Source: an uncultured Chloroflexota bacterium (GTDB lineage Bacteria > Chloroflexota > Dehalococcoidia > UBA3495). Taken from it: 8,801 nt of DNA. Location: NCBI GenBank assembly GCA_913020235.1, contig CAJWBT010000078.1, positions 1-8,801 of the forward strand, given 5' to 3'. Shown here one piece after another: positions 5,889 through 8,801 of the stretch (positions within the stretch are counted from its first letter, which is position 1; each line of letters starts with the position of its first letter). Below the pieces are notes generated by a model that searched no databases, was not told the DNA's origin, and worked only from the letters and a program-made list of their open reading frames with translations. A program made the translations under genes and the position numbers.

Positions 5889-6452
5889 CTAACCCTGGGC
5901 CATCTCGCGCACGATGCGGACTATCCCGTCCTCGTCAAGGGTGGCGATATGCCTCTTGAAGATTCGTCCCGATCTGTCGATGAAAAAGGTTGTGGGGAAG
6001 TACTCCAGCTCGTACGACCGGGCGATCCGGCCCCCTTTGTCGGTGGCGAAGTCGTAGGTGAGCCCCAGCTCTTCGATGAAGTCCTTCGCGTCCTGCTCGG
6101 AATCGAAACCTTGAGGCACGAACATTCCCAGGAACCGGACTCCTTCATCCCGTAGCTGCTGCCAGGCCTTCTCGAAGGCCGGCATCTCCGCCCGGCAAGG
6201 CGGGCAGGTGGGGTACCAGAAGTTGAGCACCACCGGGCTGCGGCCCACCTGGTCCGACAGCCGGAACTCGGCGCCGTCGAACCGGGTCACCTGGAAGTCC
6301 GGCGCCTGCTGGGCTCCCCGGTCTCCGCTGCACGCGGCCAAAAGCAGCAACAGCAATATTGGGAAAACTACCCGGGCGGCGACCCTCGGCCACCGATGCC
6401 CTGCCGGGCGGGGAGCCGGAGACGACCAGCCTATTGCAGGAGGAACGGCCAA
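5889..6452 (-). CDS. TlpA/redoxin-family thiol-disulfide lipoprotein
   Basis: A thioredoxin-fold protein anchored outside the membrane. With the TTG start at 6452 it has 187 residues. A hydrophobic run ending LLLLAAC places the lipidated cysteine at 41. The redoxin domain follows (APDFQVTRFDGAEFRLSD), then FWYPTCPPCRAEMP with active-site C83 and C86, and the cis-proline at P153 in EYFPTTFFID. It should reduce or exchange disulfides, for instance in cytochrome maturation or metal-protein assembly. The start is uncertain. The frame is open up to 6620, but its first TTG there lies inside a promoter -35 box, so starts at 6618-6620 and 6591-6593 are unlikely. The remaining choices are ATG at 6545 with no ribosome site, or TTG at 6452 with AAGGAG ten bases upstream and a sensible signal-peptide length. 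It is the first gene of the minus-strand group with the CopD-like and Trm112-like genes. Confidence 0.85.
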   Translation of the reverse strand: MAVPPAIGWSSPAPRPAGHRWPRVAARVVFPILLLLLLAACSGDRGAQQAPDFQVTRFDGAEFRLSDQVGRSPVVLNFWYPTCPPCRAEMPAFEKAWQQLRDEGVRFLGMFVPQGFDSEQDAKDFIEELGLTYDFATDKGGRIARSYELEYFPTTFFIDRSGRIFKRHIATLDEDGIVRIVREMAQG

Positions 6453-6591
6453 GGACGTCAAGCTCCTTCTCGACTCGCGGAGGTCCAGCAAGACAGCCGG
6501 CGGGGATTCGGCATACGGCGGCGGGGCAACGTGGGGGGATGTCATCTGCAGCCGGCGAGGAACAACGACAATTCCTAGATGTACTCCTAAC

Positions 6592-6620
6592 ATTCTATAG
6601 ACGGCGTTACGCCGGGTCAA
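6592..6620 (-). promoter_or_regulatory. Sigma70-type promoter for the TlpA-CopD-Trm112 group
   Basis: On the minus strand, TTGACC (6615-6620) and TAGAAT (6592-6597) are separated by 17 bases, close to consensus. Transcription would begin near 6585. The spacer holds a perfect palindrome, CGGCG-TTA-CGCCG at 6602-6614, directly between the boxes, a place where some activators and repressors bind. The promoter overlaps the longest possible reading of the lipoprotein gene and so helps to fix its true start further downstream. Confidence 0.6.
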
Positions 6621-6670
6621 ATGCTTCTGGTCTGGTGTCTCGTAAGTGGCTTGAAACCCGTTCCGTCATC

Positions 6671-6694
6671 CCGGCCCTTCCGCGGAAGGGCCGG
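6671..6694. repeat. Perfect 24-base palindrome
   Basis: CCGGCCCTTCCG at 6671-6682 is followed at once by its exact reverse complement at 6683-6694. CGTC at 6664-6667 and GACG at 6698-6701 extend the symmetry across three-base steps. It lies between the two divergent promoters and could be a DNA-binding site, a hairpin insulating the two units, or part of a dispersed repeat. Confidence 0.6.
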
Positions 6695-6785
6695 AAAGAC
6701 GATCGTGGGGCCTGAATGTCGCACAATGTCGCCGATGCAAGGTTATTTACAAGTCAGTACACAGGCAGGGCAAGCCTTCCAGTCC

Positions 6786-6813
6786 TTGACTTCGGCTCCC
6801 AAGGTACTAGAAT
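6786..6813 (+). promoter_or_regulatory. Sigma70-type promoter for the SDR pair
   Basis: TTGACT at 6786-6791 and TAGAAT at 6808-6813 are separated by 16 bases. The predicted start near 6820 leaves a leader of about 20 bases that contains the GGAGG ribosome site (6832-6836) of the first dehydrogenase. The -10 hexamer is identical to that of the divergent promoter at 6592-6597. Confidence 0.6.
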
Positions 6814-6840
6814 CGACCCAGGCCACCGGACGGAGGCGCC

Positions 6841-7596
6841 GTGAGGCGGTTGGAGAACAAGGTTGCTCTGATCAGCGGCGGAGCCAGGGGCATGGGCGCC
6901 GCGGAGGCCATGCTGTTCGCCCACGAAGGGGCCAGCTTGGTCATCGGCGACATCCTGGAGGAAGAGGGCCGGCGGACCGAGGCCCTAATCAACGAGAGCG
7001 GCGGCGAGTGCCTGTTCGTCCGGCTGGACGTAACCAGCGAGGACGATTGGCGGCGGGCCGTCGGCGCCGCGGTGGCCCGGTTCGGCAAACTGGACGTTCT
7101 GGTCAGCAACGCCGGAATTTTCCCCTTGGGACGGATAGAGGAGACCAGCGAAGGAATGTGGGACCGGGTGATGGAGATCAACGCCAAGGGCGTGTTCCTG
7201 GGTACCAAGCACGCCATACCCGAGATGCGCCGCGCCGGCGGCGGCTCGATTATCAACATTTCCTCTATCGCGGGGCTGATCGGCAGCGCCTTGGCGCCGG
7301 CCTATGGAGCGTCGAAGGGGGCCGTGCGTCTGTTCACCAAGGCCACGGCCATCCAGTACGCCCGCGACGGCATCCGGGCCAACTCGGTCCATCCGGGGGT
7401 CATAGAGACCCCAATGACGGCCAACAGCTTGCTTTTCGACGAGGCCAGCCGCCAGGCGCAGACCGCCAGGGCTCCCCTTGGCCGGTTAGGGCAACCGGAG
7501 GACGTGGCCTACGGCGTCCTGTTCCTGGCCTCCGACGAGTCCTCATTTGTCACCGGAAGCGAGCTGGTTATCGACGGCGGCCTGACGGCGCAATAG
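6841..7596 (+). CDS. Short-chain dehydrogenase/reductase, first of tandem pair
   Basis: A classical SDR of 251 residues, cytosolic, with an NAD(P)-binding Rossmann fold. The cofactor loop is SGGARGMG (12-19). D37 at the end of the second strand (VIGD) favours NAD over NADP. DVT (63-65), NAG (90-92), N114, S142 in NISS, and Y155/K159 in YGASK complete the active site. The C-terminal SSFVTGSELVIDGG block is typical. The overall pattern resembles 3-alpha/20-beta-hydroxysteroid dehydrogenase-like and other alcohol-oxidising SDRs; the substrate cannot be told. The start is GTG at 6841, four bases behind GGAGG, with a promoter directly upstream. The downstream neighbour is a paralogue of about 76 percent identity by my hand count. 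Differences cluster in the substrate-binding loop around residues 190-215. Confidence 0.95.
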   Translation: MRRLENKVALISGGARGMGAAEAMLFAHEGASLVIGDILEEEGRRTEALINESGGECLFVRLDVTSEDDWRRAVGAAVARFGKLDVLVSNAGIFPLGRIEETSEGMWDRVMEINAKGVFLGTKHAIPEMRRAGGGSIINISSIAGLIGSALAPAYGASKGAVRLFTKATAIQYARDGIRANSVHPGVIETPMTANSLLFDEASRQAQTARAPLGRLGQPEDVAYGVLFLASDESSFVTGSELVIDGGLTAQ

Positions 7597-7701
7597 GCCC
7601 GCCCCAAGCCAGAGACACTTCAAGTTGTTTTGCTAGCTGGATAAACGGACCTGAAGAACAAGGGCCAAGTGAGCGAAGCATTTGGCCAGGAAGGAGGCAC
7701 C

Positions 7702-8454
7702 ATGATGCGGCTGGAGAACAAAGTTGCCCTCATCAGCGGCGGCGCCAGGGGGATGGGCGCCGCGGAGGCCATGCTATTTGCCAGTGAAGGGGCCAAGGTG
7801 GTCATCGGCGATGTCCTGGAGGAAGAGGGCCGCCAGACGGAGGCCGAGATCGGCGAGAACGGCGGCGAGTGCCTATTCGTCCGGCTGGACGTTACCAGCG
7901 AGTCCGATTGGCGCGAGGCCGTCGCCGCCACGGTGGCCCGGTTCGGCAAGCTGGACGTGCTGGTCAACAACGCCGGCATTCACCGCATGGGGAGGGTGGA
8001 GGATACCAGCGAGGAGCTGTGGGAGCAGGTGATGGAGATCAACGCCAAGGGCGTGTTCCTGGGTACCAAGCAAGCCATCCCGGAGATGCGGAAGGCGGGC
8101 GGTGGCTCGATAGTCAACATCTCCTCGGTGGCGGGCCTGGTCGGCAACGTGACCGCGGCGGCTTACAGTGCGTCGAAGGGGGCCGTGCGTCTATTCACCA
8201 AAGCCACCGCCATCCAGTATGCCGGCGAAGGCATCCGGGCCAACTCCATCCATCCCGGCACCGTCGAGACCCTGATGACGGCCCCGATGCTGGCCACCGA
8301 GGCCTACCTCCGGAACCGCCTAGAGCAGACCCCTTTAGCGAGGATCGGCCGCCCCGAGGACGTGGCCTACGGAGCTCTCTACCTGGCCTCGGACGAATCT
8401 TCCTTCGTCACCGGCAGCGAACTGGTCATCGACGGCGGCCGCACGGCCCAATAA
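7702..8454 (+). CDS. Short-chain dehydrogenase/reductase, second of tandem pair
   Basis: A classical SDR of 250 residues, paralogous to the gene before it. It keeps SGGARGMG (12-19), D37 for NAD preference, NNAG (89-92), N114, S142, and Y155/K159 in YSASK, so it should be active. The start is ATG at 7702 (or the adjacent ATG at 7705, which matches the paralogue's beginning MRxLENK better), placed by AAGGAGG at 7691-7697. A GTG at 7669 would add an unrelated stretch containing that ribosome site and is unlikely. The 105-base gap between the two genes shows no clear terminator or good promoter, so both are probably on one transcript. The substrate loop after ETLMTAP differs strongly from the paralogue and is one residue shorter, suggesting different substrates. 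Confidence 0.95.
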   Translation: MMRLENKVALISGGARGMGAAEAMLFASEGAKVVIGDVLEEEGRQTEAEIGENGGECLFVRLDVTSESDWREAVAATVARFGKLDVLVNNAGIHRMGRVEDTSEELWEQVMEINAKGVFLGTKQAIPEMRKAGGGSIVNISSVAGLVGNVTAAAYSASKGAVRLFTKATAIQYAGEGIRANSIHPGTVETLMTAPMLATEAYLRNRLEQTPLARIGRPEDVAYGALYLASDESSFVTGSELVIDGGRTAQ

Positions 8455-8462
8455 CCCACCAA

Positions 8463-8516
8463 GCCATCGAGACGCAGAGCCCCTTACCCGCTCTGTGTTC
8501 TCAGTGGCTCAGTGGC
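8463..8516. repeat. Hairpin repeat at a convergent gene junction, copy 2
   Basis: Bases 8471-8480 pair with 8490-8499 over ten positions (two G-T pairs) around a nine-base loop. GCCA at 8463-8466 can pair with TGGC at 8505-8508. The order of motifs (GCCA, GACGCAGAG, CTCTGTG, GTGGC) repeats that of 5022-5090, so I treat it as a degenerate copy. It lies between the second dehydrogenase and the 3' end of the gamma-glutamyltransferase gene and may act as a two-way terminator. Confidence 0.55.
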
Positions 8517-8540
8517 AAGCAGGGGTTTTGCCCTGCCAGG

Positions 8541-8801
8541 CTATCGGCCCATGGCGTACGCGTCGCGACGGGGGTCGGCGCCGGCGCTCAACCCGCCTCT
8601 CTCCCGGTCGACCTGGATTCCGCAGAGGTTGCCCACCCGAACCGTCCAGTCATCCCATACCTCCACCCGGTGGCCGCGCCGCTCGAGCTCCGCCAGGGTG
8701 TCGGACTCGAACCGGCCCTCGGCCCCCACCATCCCAGGGCTATAGGCGTGGGGCCAGAAGGAGTTGGGAAAGCTCCAGGTGGAAATCCGGGGAGCTTCAA
8801 T
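8541..8801 (-). CDS. Gamma-glutamyltransferase, C-terminal part (cut by window end)
   Basis: The last 86 codons of a minus-strand gene, open without a stop to the window edge and ending with TAG at 8541-8543. The visible part reads GAEGRFESDTLAELERRGH, then VEVWDDWTVRVGN, then IQVDRERGGLSAGADPRRDAYAMGR. This is the characteristic end of the small subunit of gamma-glutamyltranspeptidase (Ntn-hydrolase fold), in which the ADPRRDxYAxG block closes the protein. The enzyme transfers or hydrolyses the gamma-glutamyl group of glutathione and similar compounds. The catalytic threonine and the signal region lie outside the window, so activity and location cannot be judged. The ATG at 8730-8732 is internal, as homology continues upstream of it. 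Confidence 0.85.
   Translation of the reverse strand: MEAPRISTWSFPNSFWPHAYSPGMVGAEGRFESDTLAELERRGHRVEVWDDWTVRVGNLCGIQVDRERGGLSAGADPRRDAYAMGR

Noticed and set aside
7597..7701. An independent promoter for the second dehydrogenase
   Set aside because: AT-richer bases occur around 7617-7645, but I could not place -35 and -10 boxes with acceptable spacing.
6621..7787. A 388-codon plus-strand frame overlapping the first dehydrogenase
   Set aside because: It is rich in Arg/Gly/Pro of out-of-frame type and runs through the intergenic palindrome and promoter; the dehydrogenase in another frame is unambiguous.

Overview
The window is GC-rich bacterial DNA with genes on both strands, several TTG/GTG starts, and intergenic gaps full of inverted-repeat elements. 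It carries no rRNA, tRNA or CRISPR array. The gene content (a UGSC-type selenoprotein, an NHL/PAL-like propeller, tandem short-chain dehydrogenases) and the style of the dispersed hairpin repeats recall uncultivated Chloroflexota such as Dehalococcoidia/SAR202-like lineages. That placement is an impression from pattern memory, not a demonstrated assignment.

Layout, left to right. A thiolase starts exactly at base 1. A roughly 430-base gap follows, holding a large composite hairpin element, then a small VOC (glyoxalase-fold) protein. Next comes an NHL-repeat protein of the PAL-like family behind a strong sigma70-type promoter. After a second inverted-repeat spacer lies a two- or three-gene unit: a 352-residue conserved protein of unknown function, a possible 26-codon bridging ORF, and a UGSC-family selenoprotein. 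The selenoprotein's in-frame TGA (4750-4752) would be misread as a stop by ordinary gene calling; a SECIS-like hairpin lies directly behind it.

On the minus strand, reading from about 6620 down to 5098, are a TlpA/redoxin-type lipoprotein with a CPPC active site, a four-helix CopD-like membrane protein and a Trm112-like zinc-ribbon protein, probably one operon. Divergent from it is a tandem pair of closely related short-chain dehydrogenases (about three quarters identical), each with its own ribosome binding site. The right edge holds the C-terminal end of a gamma-glutamyltransferase on the minus strand, cut by the window.

The most notable item is the selenoprotein operon with its recoded TGA. 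Three strong promoter candidates are also visible: TTGACA-17-TACGAT, TTGACC-17-TAGAAT on the minus strand, and TTGACT-16-TAGAAT. The first overlaps a perfect direct repeat and the second has a palindromic spacer, so both look like candidates for regulator binding. Two copies of one hairpin repeat family sit at the two convergent gene junctions and may act as bidirectional terminators.
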